Of a DNA stretch of 64,000 bases, positions 16,896 to 24,874 are shown one piece after another. Position numbers and translations under genes: made by a program. Source of the DNA: Pseudomonas sp. N40(2020) (lineage in GTDB: Bacteria > Pseudomonadota > Gammaproteobacteria > Pseudomonadales > Pseudomonadaceae); contig NZ_JACSZV010000010.1 in NCBI RefSeq assembly GCF_014472415.1, positions 1-64,000 on the forward strand. The letters are read 5' to 3'. Below the pieces are notes generated by a model. The model made no database searches, was not told the origin of the DNA, and saw only the letters and a list, made by a program, of their open reading frames with translations. Each line of letters starts with the position of its first letter. The first letter of the stretch is position 1.

Positions 16896-18075
16896 CCGGG
16901 CGTGTTCCCAGGCCCATGGCCTGACGGGCGAACCAGCGCTTGGCCGGCGGTAGCAGATCGAGACCGAGCAGGCCGATGTTGCGACCCAGCGAGACCAGCG
17001 GCTGGGTGCTGCCGAACAGGCGCGTAACCTGATCGGAGAAGCCCACGGTGAGGTCTTGATCCAGACGCTGACGCTCGCGATACGCCTGCAACGTGGCGAA
17101 GTCGCCCGGCGGTTTGTCGCTGGCCAGCAACGCGGCGGCCAGAGCATCGGCATCGCGCAGGGACAGGTTGAAACCCTGCCCGGCAATCGGATGCAGGCTG
17201 TGCGCAGCGTTGCCGAGCACGGCCAGATGCGAACGCACTTGCTCTTCAGCTTCCACCAGCGACAGCGGATACAAATGCCGCGCGCCGACTTGTTTCAGGG
17301 TGCCGAGGCGGTAACCGAACACGCCCTGCAATTCACTGAGAAAATCGCGCTCACTCAAGTCGGCCAGACGTTGCGCGTCCATGCCCAAACGGGTCCAGAC
17401 CAATGCGCAGCGGTTTTCCGGCAGCGGCAGCAGTGCCATCGGCCCGTCGTCAGTGAAGCGCTCGAAGGCCATGCCGTTGTGCGCTTCGCTCGGGGTGATG
17501 TTGGCGATCAGCGCACTCTGGTTGTACGGACGCTTGCGCACGTTGATGCCTAACTGCTCGCGCAGCCCCGAACGGCCGCCATCAGCGAGCACCGCGAGGT
17601 CGCACTCAATGGTGGTTTCATCGTTGAGGGTCAGGCGATAACCGTCAGGCAGCGGCTCCATGCGGGTGACTTCTGCCGGGCAGCGCCAAGTGATCACATC
17701 TTTATCAATGTGTTGCCACAGGCACTGGCCGAGCCAAGCGTTCTCCACCACATAGCCAAGCGCCGGCACGCCCTCTTCCATCGCCGACAAACGCGCGGTG
17801 GAGAAGCGGCCACGGTCGGAGACGTGAATCTGTTTGATCGGCTCGGCGCGGCGGGAGATTTCCTGCCAAACGCCCAACCGCTGATAGATTTGCCGCGAAC
17901 CGAAGGACAGCGCCGACGAGCGCGCATCGTAGCTCGGCTGCCAACTGTCGCCGGGGGCGAACGGTTCGATCAGCACGATCTTCCAGCCACGGGCCTTGGC
18001 CCCGGCCTGCAAGGCCAACGCCAGACTGGCGCCGACCAGACCACCACCGATGATTGCCAGATTGACTCGACTCAT
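16888..18075 (-). CDS. ubiH: 2-octaprenyl-6-methoxyphenyl hydroxylase
   Basis: 395-residue FAD monooxygenase for an oxygen-dependent ring hydroxylation in ubiquinone synthesis. The N-terminal nucleotide fold IIGGGLVGASLALAL is at residues 8-22. The second motif reads VLGNAAHSLHPIAGQGFNLS; the GNAAH form, instead of GDAAH, is typical of UbiH and separates it from the downstream paralogue. The start overlaps the pepP stop by four bases (ATGA), which points to coupled translation. The enzyme probably acts in a membrane-associated Ubi complex. Confidence 0.93.
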   Translation of the reverse strand: MSRVNLAIIGGGLVGASLALALQAGAKARGWKIVLIEPFAPGDSWQPSYDARSSALSFGSRQIYQRLGVWQEISRRAEPIKQIHVSDRGRFSTARLSAMEEGVPALGYVVENAWLGQCLWQHIDKDVITWRCPAEVTRMEPLPDGYRLTLNDETTIECDLAVLADGGRSGLREQLGINVRKRPYNQSALIANITPSEAHNGMAFERFTDDGPMALLPLPENRCALVWTRLGMDAQRLADLSERDFLSELQGVFGYRLGTLKQVGARHLYPLSLVEAEEQVRSHLAVLGNAAHSLHPIAGQGFNLSLRDADALAAALLASDKPPGDFATLQAYRERQRLDQDLTVGFSDQVTRLFGSTQPLVSLGRNIGLLGLDLLPPAKRWFARQAMGLGTRPDA

Positions 18076-19406
18076 GCCGCGTGTGTCCGCGCTTGCGCCA
18101 TCAGTGCTTCAATGTCGGCGACGGTTTTCGGTACGCCGTTGGTCAGGATTTCACAGCCAGTCTTGGTCACTACCACGTCGTCCTCGATGCGCACGCCAAT
18201 GCCGCGCCATTTCTTCGCTACGTTCTGATTGTCCGGGGCGATGTAGATGCCCGGCTCCACGGTCAGCGCCATGCCGACTTCAAGCACGCGCCATTCGCCG
18301 CCAACCTTGTACTCGCCGACGTCGTGTACATCCATGCCCAGCCAGTGGCCGGCGCGGTGCATGTAAAAGGCTTTATAGGCTTCCGTCGCGATCAACTCGT
18401 CGACGTCGCCTTGCAACAGCCCCAGTTTCACCAACCCGGTGGTGATCACTCGCACCGTGGCTTCGTGCGCTTGGTTCCAGTGTTTGTTCGGGGCGATTTC
18501 GGCGAATGCGGCTTCCTGCGAAGCCAATACCAATTCATAGATCGCTTTCTGCTCGGGCGAAAACCTGCCGTTGACCGGCCAGGTGCGAGTGATGTCGCTG
18601 GCGTAGCAGTCGATCTCGCAACCGGCGTCGATCAGCACCAGATCACCGTCCTTGAGCAACGCGTCATTCTGCTGGTAATGCAGGATGCAGCTATTGCGCC
18701 CGGCGGCGACGATGGAGCCATAGGCCGGCATCTTCGCCCCGCCCTTGCGGAATTCGTAATCGAGTTCGGCCTCCAGGCTGTACTCGTAGAGCCCGGGACG
18801 ACTGGCCTGCATCGCGCGGATGTGGGCCTGGGCCGAGATTCGCGCAGCCTCGCGCATCACCTTCACTTCTGCCGCCGATTTATACAGGCGCATGTCGTGG
18901 AGCAGATGATCCAGGGCAACGAATTCATTCGGCGGCTGGGCGCCGAGGTGCGCTTTGGAGCGGATCACGTTGATCCAGTCCATCAGGTGTCGATCAAATT
19001 CAGGGTTGCTGCCCATCGCCGAATACACCCGGTCGCGCCCTTCGATGAGGCCCGGCAGGATGTCGTCAATGTCGGTGATCGGGAAAGCATCGTCGGCACC
19101 GAAGTCGCGGATCGCGCCTTCCTGCCCTGCGCGCAGGCCGTCCCACAATTCGCGTTCGGCATTGCGTTCACGGCAGAACAGCACGTATTCGCCATGCTCG
19201 CGGCCGGGCATCAAAACGATGACGGCTTGCGGCTCGGGGAACCCGCTGAGGTACTGAAAATCGCTGTCCTGACGGTAGACGTGCTCGACGTCGCGGTTAC
19301 GGATAGCAACCGCGGCGGCGGGCAGGATCGCGATGCTGTTGGGTTCCATCTGCGCCATCAGGGCCTTGCGGCGACGGCTGTATTCCGCTTTCGGGATATG
19401 GGTCAT
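18072..19406 (-). CDS. pepP: Xaa-Pro aminopeptidase P
   Basis: 444-residue metallopeptidase that releases N-terminal residues before proline. The N-terminal non-catalytic domain spans about 1-170. The pita-bread domain holds the metal ligands: Asp in LIDAGCEID, Asp in YASDITRTW, His in GHWLGMDVHD, Glu in VEPGIYI and Glu in RIEDDVV. The pepP-ubiH-ubiI order is conserved in gammaproteobacteria, although no biochemical link to ubiquinone is known. It is the second gene of this minus-strand unit, 27 bases after the YecA-like gene. Confidence 0.95.
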   Translation of the reverse strand: MTHIPKAEYSRRRKALMAQMEPNSIAILPAAAVAIRNRDVEHVYRQDSDFQYLSGFPEPQAVIVLMPGREHGEYVLFCRERNAERELWDGLRAGQEGAIRDFGADDAFPITDIDDILPGLIEGRDRVYSAMGSNPEFDRHLMDWINVIRSKAHLGAQPPNEFVALDHLLHDMRLYKSAAEVKVMREAARISAQAHIRAMQASRPGLYEYSLEAELDYEFRKGGAKMPAYGSIVAAGRNSCILHYQQNDALLKDGDLVLIDAGCEIDCYASDITRTWPVNGRFSPEQKAIYELVLASQEAAFAEIAPNKHWNQAHEATVRVITTGLVKLGLLQGDVDELIATEAYKAFYMHRAGHWLGMDVHDVGEYKVGGEWRVLEVGMALTVEPGIYIAPDNQNVAKKWRGIGVRIEDDVVVTKTGCEILTNGVPKTVADIEALMAQARTHAA

Positions 19407-19433
19407 GGGCAGATGGCTTTCCCTGGCTCGCGA

Positions 19434-19994
19434 TTAATGCAGCGACGGCTTGGCGGCTGGCGGCACGTCGGCTTTTTTGGTTTCCGAAAACAGCAGCAAC
19501 GGCGCAACGCGCAGGTACTCCATGACTTCCATGTAATCGGTTTCGCCGTCTTCGGATTCTTCCAGGGCGTCTTGCACTTGGGAAATTGCTGCCAGATCCT
19601 GCAGCACTTCGGTGGCTTCGGTGCTGAGCATGCTGCTGTCGCGGCAGTTCAGGCCGAACCCGCTGAGGAAGCCCTGGCACCATTCGCCCAGTGCGGCGGC
19701 GCGGTCAGCAAGAGGCGCGTCATCGGTTGGCAGCAGCAGGACGACAGTGACGTCGTCGCCGGTCAGCTCGCCTTTGACCATCTCTTGCAGGCCGATCAGG
19801 GCGTTGCGGACGTTGTCCTGAATGTCGCCTTCGAGCAGTTCGGCGGCGTCGATCAGCCAGCCTTCGTTATCGAAGCCGGCACCGGCGCAACTGCGTCCGA
19901 GCAACTGGCCATGCAGTTCGGCAGGCGAGACGTTGTGGCCGCTGGAGGTCAGCAGGGTGGCAAAGGCTTGGTACGGGGAATTCGCAATGGTCAT
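19434..19994 (-). CDS. YecA/YgfB (UPF0149) family protein
   Basis: 186-residue acidic helical protein of the UPF0149 family. Signature segments are [16 protein letters not shown] near residue 22 and [11 protein letters not shown] near 113. The C-terminal metal-binding SEC-C tail found in YecA proper is absent, so it is closer to YgfB, which in E. coli also lies directly upstream of pepP. In P. aeruginosa a YgfB homologue has been tied to control of the ampDh3 amidase and beta-lactam resistance. It is the first gene of the pepP-ubi unit and diverges from the zapA unit. Confidence 0.88.
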   Translation of the reverse strand: MTIANSPYQAFATLLTSSGHNVSPAELHGQLLGRSCAGAGFDNEGWLIDAAELLEGDIQDNVRNALIGLQEMVKGELTGDDVTVVLLLPTDDAPLADRAAALGEWCQGFLSGFGLNCRDSSMLSTEATEVLQDLAAISQVQDALEESEDGETDYMEVMEYLRVAPLLLFSETKKADVPPAAKPSLH

Positions 19995-20112
19995 GGGCAG
20001 CTAGGCGCCAGACGGCGCTATGTCTAGAATGAAGGCCTTGTATCCTACATCGACAGACTCGCCAAGACTATTAAAGGCTGTCCGCCAGCTAACCCATCAG
20101 ACAGTGAACCCA

Positions 20113-20322
20113 ATGGAAGACAACGACCTGCAAGCGCTGATGGCCAGACTCGAGCTGCTGATTGGCCGAGTCGAGCAACTAAAGAGTCAAAACGCACTCT
20201 TACTAGCTCAGGAAAAGACCTGGCGCGAGGAACGCGCTCACCTCATTGAAAAAAACGAAATCGCCCGGCGTAAGGTCGAATCGATGATTTCGCGCCTCAA
20301 GGCCCTGGAGCAAGACTCATGA
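20113..20322 (+). CDS. Small coiled-coil protein, TIGR02449 type
   Basis: 69-residue protein starting at the ATG of MEDNDLQALMARLELL; the longer open frame from 20020 includes non-conserved leader sequence. It is almost entirely alpha-helical with heptad leucines (LMARLELLIGRVEQLKSQNALL) and a basic C-terminal helix. It overlaps zapA by four bases. It resembles ZapB in size and coiled-coil character and sits directly before zapA, so a role in the divisome is plausible but not shown. Confidence 0.82.
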   Translation: MEDNDLQALMARLELLIGRVEQLKSQNALLLAQEKTWREERAHLIEKNEIARRKVESMISRLKALEQDS

Positions 20323-20636
20323 GTTCAAGCAATAGCGTTACCGTGCAGATCCTCGACAAAGAATATTCGATCATCTGCCCGCAGGAAGAGCGCAGCAATC
20401 TGGTCAGTGCCGCGCGCTACCTGGACGGCAAGATGCGCGAGATCCGCAGCAGCGGCAAAGTTATCGGTGCCGACCGCATCGCCGTGATGGCCGCACTGAA
20501 CATTACCCATGACCTCTTGCACAAAGAAGAGCGTCCGGACATCCAGGCCAGCGGCTCGACCCGTGAACAGGTGCGCGACTTGCTCGATCGTGTCGATCTG
20601 GTCCTGGCCGACAATCCGGACATCAGCAAGGGCTGA
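20319..20636 (+). CDS. zapA: Cell division protein ZapA
   Basis: 105-residue FtsZ-associated protein. The N-terminal strand NSVTVQILDKEYSIICPQEE is followed by the ZapA helix core AARYLDGKMREIRSSGKVIGADRIAVMAALN, here split at residues 28-58, and a C-terminal coiled coil. ZapA cross-links FtsZ filaments and stabilises the Z-ring. It overlaps the upstream coiled-coil gene (ATGA) and is followed directly by the 6S RNA gene, the usual gammaproteobacterial arrangement. Confidence 0.95.
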   Translation: MSSSNSVTVQILDKEYSIICPQEERSNLVSAARYLDGKMREIRSSGKVIGADRIAVMAALNITHDLLHKEERPDIQASGSTREQVRDLLDRVDLVLADNPDISKG

Positions 20637-20655
20637 TTCGCCAGACCGCTTGAGG

Positions 20656-20661
20656 TATACT
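20656..20661 (+). promoter_or_regulatory. Likely -10 box of the 6S RNA promoter
   Basis: TATACT lies six bases before the expected 6S RNA 5' end at about 20667. A clear -35 hexamer is not seen; the matching spacing falls on the zapA stop region. Confidence 0.55.
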
Positions 20662-20666
20662 CGCGG

Positions 20667-20846
20667 CACTCCCTGGGGTGCTTGCCAGTTGACGATGTCC
20701 CTGAGCCGATTCGCACTACCCTGGAAGTTGCACGTTGGGCTGGTGTGCATGTCCGCCAGACGGAAAGCCTTAAAGTCTACTGCATCTTCCACCTTGAACT
20801 TTCGGGTTCAAGGGCTAAGTTGACAGCGGTTCATCTGGGGAGCCTG
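20667..20846 (+). ncRNA. ssrS: 6S RNA
   Basis: About 180 bases between zapA and the folate cyclo-ligase gene, the conserved location of 6S RNA. Complementary ends (ACTCCCTGGGGTGCTTG at the 5' side, CATCTGGGGAGCC at the 3' side) form the closing stem. The middle, around 20720-20800, can form the open-bubble double helix that mimics promoter DNA and binds sigma-70 RNA polymerase in stationary phase. Exact ends are inferred from the -10 box and the terminator. Confidence 0.92.
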
Positions 20847-20850
20847 ATTC

Positions 20851-20887
20851 GAATCCGATGTCGGTGTATGCCGACATCGGATTTTTT
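20851..20887 (+). terminator. Rho-independent terminator after 6S RNA
   Basis: AATCCGATGTCGG pairs with CCGACATCGGATT, followed by a run of T residues. It separates the 6S RNA from the cyclo-ligase reading frame, whose first possible ATG at 20888 directly abuts the hairpin. Confidence 0.88.
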
Positions 20888-20926
20888 ATGCGTACGTTTT
20901 TGCACCCACCCTGCCGAAGCCGAACC

Positions 20927-21532
20927 ATGACCGAACCCTCGCTGCTGCCCCGCGCGCAACTCCGCCGCCTGCTGCGCAAGGCGCGCCGCTCACTGACTCC
21001 CGGTGAACAACGTCAGGCCGCCAAAGGGCTGTTTCGGCAATTGGCACAAGACCCGCACTTTCGTCGGGCCAAACATATCTCCCTGTACCTGCCTACCGAC
21101 GGTGAAATCGATCCGCGCTTGCTGCTGCGTGAAGCCCAGCGTCGGGGCAAGGCCACGTATCTGCCGGTGCTCAGCGCCTGGCCGCGAACCAAAATGGTCT
21201 TTCAGCGCATCCATCCAGGCGAAAAACTCAAACCCAACCGCTTCCGCATTCTCGAGCCACGCGCCAATCTGGCTCGCCAGCGCAAGATCTGGACGCTGGA
21301 TCTGGTGTTGTTGCCGCTGGTGGGATTTGACGACGTCGGCGGACGGCTGGGGATGGGCGGCGGTTTCTATGATCGCAGCCTGGCGTATCTGGCGCGGCGC
21401 AAGAACTGGCGCAAGCCGACGCTATTGGGCCTGGCCCATGAATGTCAGAAGGTCGAACGACTGGCGCAGGCGAGCTGGGATGTGCCGTTACAAGGCACGG
21501 TCACCGACAAGGCGTGGTATTTCGCGGGATAG
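20927..21532 (+). CDS. 5-formyltetrahydrofolate cyclo-ligase
   Basis: 201-residue enzyme (YgfA/Fau family, EC 6.3.3.2) that converts 5-formyl-THF to 5,10-methenyl-THF with ATP. Motifs include LRKARRSLTPGEQRQAAKGL near the N-terminus, YLPTDGEIDPRLLLREA and the GRLGMGGGFYDRSLAYL phosphate loop. I place the start at 20927 rather than 20888 because family proteins begin close to the first helix. Its location after 6S RNA is conserved, and read-through of the 6S terminator may supply part of its transcript. The product also helps recycle 5-formyl-THF, a by-product of glycine metabolism. Confidence 0.92.
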   Translation: MTEPSLLPRAQLRRLLRKARRSLTPGEQRQAAKGLFRQLAQDPHFRRAKHISLYLPTDGEIDPRLLLREAQRRGKATYLPVLSAWPRTKMVFQRIHPGEKLKPNRFRILEPRANLARQRKIWTLDLVLLPLVGFDDVGGRLGMGGGFYDRSLAYLARRKNWRKPTLLGLAHECQKVERLAQASWDVPLQGTVTDKAWYFAG

Positions 21533-21567
21533 ACGCCGCAGGGTACAGCGGCGTCGGGAGAGCAGTT

Positions 21568-21723
21568 TCAGCGCTTGAAGGCTGTCGACTGTTGAACCTG
21601 TTGCGCCACTTCAATCGGCGCGTCGGTCTTGTTGGACCACAGGCTCTGCGCATAACCGGTGGTCACGACGCCCAAGCCGAACAAAATAACCAAAGTCCAT
21701 AGCAAATCCGGTTTGCGTTTCAT
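21568..21723 (-). CDS. 51-residue single-span membrane protein
   Basis: Short frame read from an ATG at 21723 to a TGA at 21568. It begins MKRKPDLLWTLVILFGLGVV, has one hydrophobic segment (about residues 7-24) and a polar tail with SLWSNKTDAPIEVAQQVQQS. The positive-inside rule suggests a periplasmic C-terminus, and the stretch could also be an uncleaved signal anchor. The start is followed by a good hydrophobic pattern and is preceded by a GGGGGC purine-poor site, so ribosome-site support is modest. It converges on the cyclo-ligase gene and diverges from the EVE gene. Function is unknown. Confidence 0.65.
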   Translation of the reverse strand: MKRKPDLLWTLVILFGLGVVTTGYAQSLWSNKTDAPIEVAQQVQQSTAFKR

Positions 21724-21920
21724 CGATTGCCCCCCTCAAGGCACATCATCACGATGACAGCAGCGGTTTCCGTTCGTAGGCCGTGCAGCAGCGTCAAGCT
21801 TTAAAGGCCGGCATTTTGCGACAACGTGAACCTGCGCGCAAACGCTGACGTCAACCGACTGTCGGTTTGTCATAAAATTGCCCGACAACTTGCCCAAAGA
21901 ACGCTTCAGGAGCAAAAACC

Positions 21921-22370
21921 ATGGCCTATTGGCTGATGAAATCCGAGCCGGACGAACTCTCGATCAAAGGCTTGGAAAAACTCGGTAAAGCGCGCTGGGA
22001 CGGGGTTCGCAACTATCAGGCGCGCAATTTCCTGCGGACGATGGCGGTTGGCGATGAGTTCTTTTTCTATCATTCCAGCTGCCCGGAGCCGGGGATTGCC
22101 GGGATTGGAAAAATAATCGAAGCGGCGTACCCGGATCCCACCGCACTGGAACCGGAAAGCCACTACTTCGACCCGAAGGCTACCCCCGAGAAAAACGCCT
22201 GGAGTGCGATCGATGTGGCGCATGTCGAGACGTTTGGGCGGGTATTGAAGCTGGATTATCTGAAGCAGCAGACGGCGTTGGCGCAAATGCCGCTGGTGCA
22301 GAAGGGTTCGCGGCTGTCGGTGATGCCGGTGACGGCGGAGCAGTGGGCGGCGGTGCTGGGATTGCGGTAA
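21921..22370 (+). CDS. EVE domain protein
   Basis: 149-residue single-domain protein of the EVE/PUA-like fold. The opening MAYWLMKSEPDELSIKGLE and the RNYQARNFLR and VGDEFFFYHSSC segments are characteristic. EVE domains bind modified bases, in DNA or RNA, through an aromatic cage. Stand-alone bacterial forms are of uncertain role, and tRNA or DNA base recognition is the leading idea. An AGGAG-like site precedes the ATG. It ends at a perfect 30-base inverted repeat shared with the convergent FliL-like gene. Confidence 0.9.
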   Translation: MAYWLMKSEPDELSIKGLEKLGKARWDGVRNYQARNFLRTMAVGDEFFFYHSSCPEPGIAGIGKIIEAAYPDPTALEPESHYFDPKATPEKNAWSAIDVAHVETFGRVLKLDYLKQQTALAQMPLVQKGSRLSVMPVTAEQWAAVLGLR

Positions 22371-22379
22371 CGGCCACAA

Positions 22380-22455
22380 AAAAGATCGCAGCCTTCGTCA
22401 GCGCCTACAGGGGAACGCATTCCAATGTAGGCGCTGACGAAGGCTGCGATCTTTT
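22380..22455. repeat. REP element with perfect 30-base inverted arms
   Basis: Arms at 22380-22409 and 22426-22455 are exact inverse copies around a 16-base loop. The arm ends carry A and T runs, so it can terminate transcription from both the EVE gene and the FliL-like gene. Its core matches the element at 1-58. Confidence 0.88.
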
Positions 22456-22472
22456 GACTTTCAGAATTTGTA

Positions 22473-22880
22473 TTACTGAATGATCAGGTTGTTGAACAAC
22501 AGATCCTCAACCACCGGTTTGCCGGTCTCGTCATTCATCACTTGCTGAGTCTGCTTCAGCGCTTCCTGACGCAGCTTTTCCTTGCCCTCGATGCTGCCCA
22601 TCGCCTCGGTGCTCTGCTGGGTGAACAGCGCCACCAGCTGATTGCGGATCAGCGGCTCGTTTGCCTTGACCAGTTTGGTCGCCTCTTCGCCAGTCACGCG
22701 CAGCGCCACGTCGGCCTTGTAGACCTTCAGTTTTGGCGTGCCGTCCAACCCGTAATTGCCCACGAACGGCGGGCTCAGGGTGATGTAGTTGACCTTCGGC
22801 GCCTCGCCTTCTTTGGCTTCTTCGGCCTGCGCTGCCACAGGCAGAGACAGGGCCAGCAACAACATGATCCACGCTTTCAC
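22473..22880 (-). CDS. FliL-like secreted protein
   Basis: 135 residues from a GTG at 22880, chosen because AAGGAG lies six bases upstream and because the protein then starts with a signal peptide or anchor (KAWIMLLLALSLPVAAQA). The mature part has the FliL-type stator-associated fold: YITLSPPFVGNYG, then LKVYKADVALRVTGEEATK and an amphipathic C-terminus ending VEDLLFNNLIIQ. FliL proteins act at the flagellar motor, but no flagellar gene is nearby, and this form lacks the cytoplasmic segment of true FliL. It may be an accessory paralogue with an envelope role. Confidence 0.83.
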   Translation of the reverse strand: MKAWIMLLLALSLPVAAQAEEAKEGEAPKVNYITLSPPFVGNYGLDGTPKLKVYKADVALRVTGEEATKLVKANEPLIRNQLVALFTQQSTEAMGSIEGKEKLRQEALKQTQQVMNDETGKPVVEDLLFNNLIIQ

Positions 22881-23030
22881 AATTCGCTCCTTATCCGGTT
22901 TGCGGCCTAGCATAACGACCCGCCGCGCAAGCACAAGCTTATGGCTGACTATCAGGGCCGGGCATGCTCGTTGACCCGTTGACTGACACACCTACACTTA
23001 TCGGCCATCACTCCCAAAGGAATAGCCCTG

Positions 23031-24008
23031 ATGAAAGCCGTGCTGTGCAAAGCCTTCGGCCCTGCCGAATCGCTGGTGCTGGAAGACGTCGCCAGTCCTG
23101 TCGCCAAGAAGAACGAAATCCTGCTGGACGTGCACGCCGCCGGGGTCAACTTCCCGGACACGCTGATCATCGAGGGCAAATACCAGTTCAAGCCGCCCTT
23201 CCCGTTTTCTCCGGGTGGCGAAGCGGCCGGCGTGGTCAGCGCTGTGGGTGAAAAGGTCAGCCATCTGAAAGTCGGCGACCGGGTCATGGCCCTGACCGGT
23301 TGGGGCAGCTTCGCCGAACAGGTCGCGGTGCCCGGCTACAACGTGCTACCGATTCCGCCATCGATGGACTTCAACACCGCCGCCGCTTTCAGCATGACCT
23401 ACGGCACCTCGATGCATGCGCTCAAGCAGCGCGGCAACCTGCAACCGGGCGAAACCCTGCTGGTGCTCGGTGCGTCCGGCGGCGTCGGCCTGGCGGCGGT
23501 GGAAATCGGCAAAGCCATGGGCGCACGGGTCATCGCCGCCGCCAGCAGCGCGGAAAAACTCGCCGTGGCCAAAGCCGCCGGCGCCGATGAGCTGATCAAC
23601 TACAGCGAAACCAATCTCAAGGACGAAATCAAACGCCTCACCGATGGCCAGGGCGCCGATGTGATCTATGACCCGGTGGGTGGCGACCTGTTTGACCAGG
23701 CCGTCCGTGCCATCGCCTGGAACGGCCGACTGCTGGTGGTCGGTTTCGCCAGCGGGCGCATTCCCGAACTGCCGGTCAACCTCGCCCTGCTCAAGGGCGC
23801 AGCGGTGGTCGGCGTGTTCTGGGGCTCGTTCGCCCAGCGTCAGCCGCAGGACAACGCGGCCAACTTCCAGCAGCTGTTCGGCTGGTTCGCCGAAGGCAAG
23901 CTGAAACCGCTGGTGTCGCAGGTGTACCCGCTGAGTCATGCGGCGCAGGCGATCAATGATCTTGGACAGCGCAAGGCTGTGGGCAAGGTCGTGGTGCAGG
24001 TGCGCTGA
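23031..24008 (+). CDS. NADPH:quinone oxidoreductase family protein
   Basis: 325-residue zinc-free medium-chain reductase of the QOR/zeta-crystallin group. The N-terminal GroES-like domain includes VHAAGVNFPDTLIIEGKY and GGEAAGVVSAVGEKV. The nucleotide-binding fold has LLVLGASGGVGLAAVEIGKAMGA, here residues about 143-165. No zinc-ligand cysteines are present. It probably reduces quinones or alpha,beta-unsaturated carbonyls with NADPH. A good terminator follows. The gene stands alone between opposite-strand neighbours. Confidence 0.92.
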   Translation: MKAVLCKAFGPAESLVLEDVASPVAKKNEILLDVHAAGVNFPDTLIIEGKYQFKPPFPFSPGGEAAGVVSAVGEKVSHLKVGDRVMALTGWGSFAEQVAVPGYNVLPIPPSMDFNTAAAFSMTYGTSMHALKQRGNLQPGETLLVLGASGGVGLAAVEIGKAMGARVIAAASSAEKLAVAKAAGADELINYSETNLKDEIKRLTDGQGADVIYDPVGGDLFDQAVRAIAWNGRLLVVGFASGRIPELPVNLALLKGAAVVGVFWGSFAQRQPQDNAANFQQLFGWFAEGKLKPLVSQVYPLSHAAQAINDLGQRKAVGKVVVQVR

Positions 24009-24018
24009 GTTTTCTTTT

Positions 24019-24062
24019 TAAAAAAGCCAGAACTGTTCGCGTGGTAGTTCTGGCTTTTCTTT
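24019..24062. terminator. Bidirectional rho-independent terminator
   Basis: AGCCAGAACT pairs with AGTTCTGGCT around an eleven-base loop, flanked by A and T runs. It lies between the convergent quinone reductase and TonB-like genes. Confidence 0.88.
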
Positions 24063-24080
24063 AGATACGCAGACCCGAGA

Positions 24081-24695
24081 TCAAAGCAACTCCCGAATTT
24101 CCACAGGCAACAGGCTCATGTATTTACGTGTCGGACTGTCCCGACAGCCCCGCACAATCGCGGGCACGCGTTTGTTCATCTTGGCGATCATCGCCAGACG
24201 CTGCTCATCCGGTAGTTGTTTCTTGTGGAATACATTCGAAAGATAAGCGCGAGTCTGCGCAAACACCGGCGAATCGATCCACGAATACTCGTCAATGTTT
24301 GCAAGGTTTTCGTTAATCGCACGGCATCTCAGCGCCTTCAGCTGCTGGTTGACATGAATCGGCTGGTTCAGATCAAGCCGGAAAACCATCGGTGCGAGGA
24401 GTGCCTTTTCAGCGGGCTTGCCCGCATCAACCGCCCAAGGCTTGAAACGCCACTGTTCTACCGCGACCCTGACCGCTTCGGCCATATCGGGGTGATCACT
24501 TTGCACAATGGCGATCTCGTTGACCGAGCCATCCGCCCTGACGTTGAAACGGACCTTCACCTCACCCGTAACGCCCGCCCTAGACAGTGCTTTTGGATAA
24601 ATCGGTACGGGATTGTTTTCGGGTATCAACAACACCTCTGAAGCCTGCGCAAAACCAGCAACCGCCAACAAACACAAAGCAAAAATCCATCGCAT
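24081..24695 (-). CDS. Periplasmic TonB C-terminal domain-like protein
   Basis: 204-residue protein with a signal peptide (about 1-18, cut after AQA). Residues about 25-105 match the TonB C-terminal domain: PIYPKALSRAGVTGEVKVRFNVRADGSV, split over residues 31-58, then AVRVAVEQWRFKPW. It lacks the membrane anchor and proline-rich span of real TonB proteins. The remaining 95 residues, with two cysteines, are unlike TonB and I cannot place them. A soluble periplasmic protein-interaction role is more likely than energy transduction. No exbB/exbD or TonB-dependent receptor is nearby. Confidence 0.78.
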   Translation of the reverse strand: MRWIFALCLLAVAGFAQASEVLLIPENNPVPIYPKALSRAGVTGEVKVRFNVRADGSVNEIAIVQSDHPDMAEAVRVAVEQWRFKPWAVDAGKPAEKALLAPMVFRLDLNQPIHVNQQLKALRCRAINENLANIDEYSWIDSPVFAQTRAYLSNVFHKKQLPDEQRLAMIAKMNKRVPAIVRGCRDSPTRKYMSLLPVEIRELL

Positions 24696-24874
24696 GATCC
24701 CGCCCCTTCATTACTGAAATGCCCTTCCAGGCAACAGCTCAAAGGTTACGGAGCAATGGTTTTTAACTGAATGGCGCTGCTTCGCCTTTATGCGCAGGAC
24801 ATTTCCTAAACCCATACGGTAAAACGGGCAAAAACGCCGTGTGGCCGTTCGCAGGTAATTTTTCTGACGGACGT

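Noticed and set aside
18081..20027. A 648-codon plus-strand frame across pepP and the YecA-like gene
   Set aside because: It spans two genuine minus-strand genes and their gap, and shows a His/Gln/Arg-rich composition typical of antisense frames.
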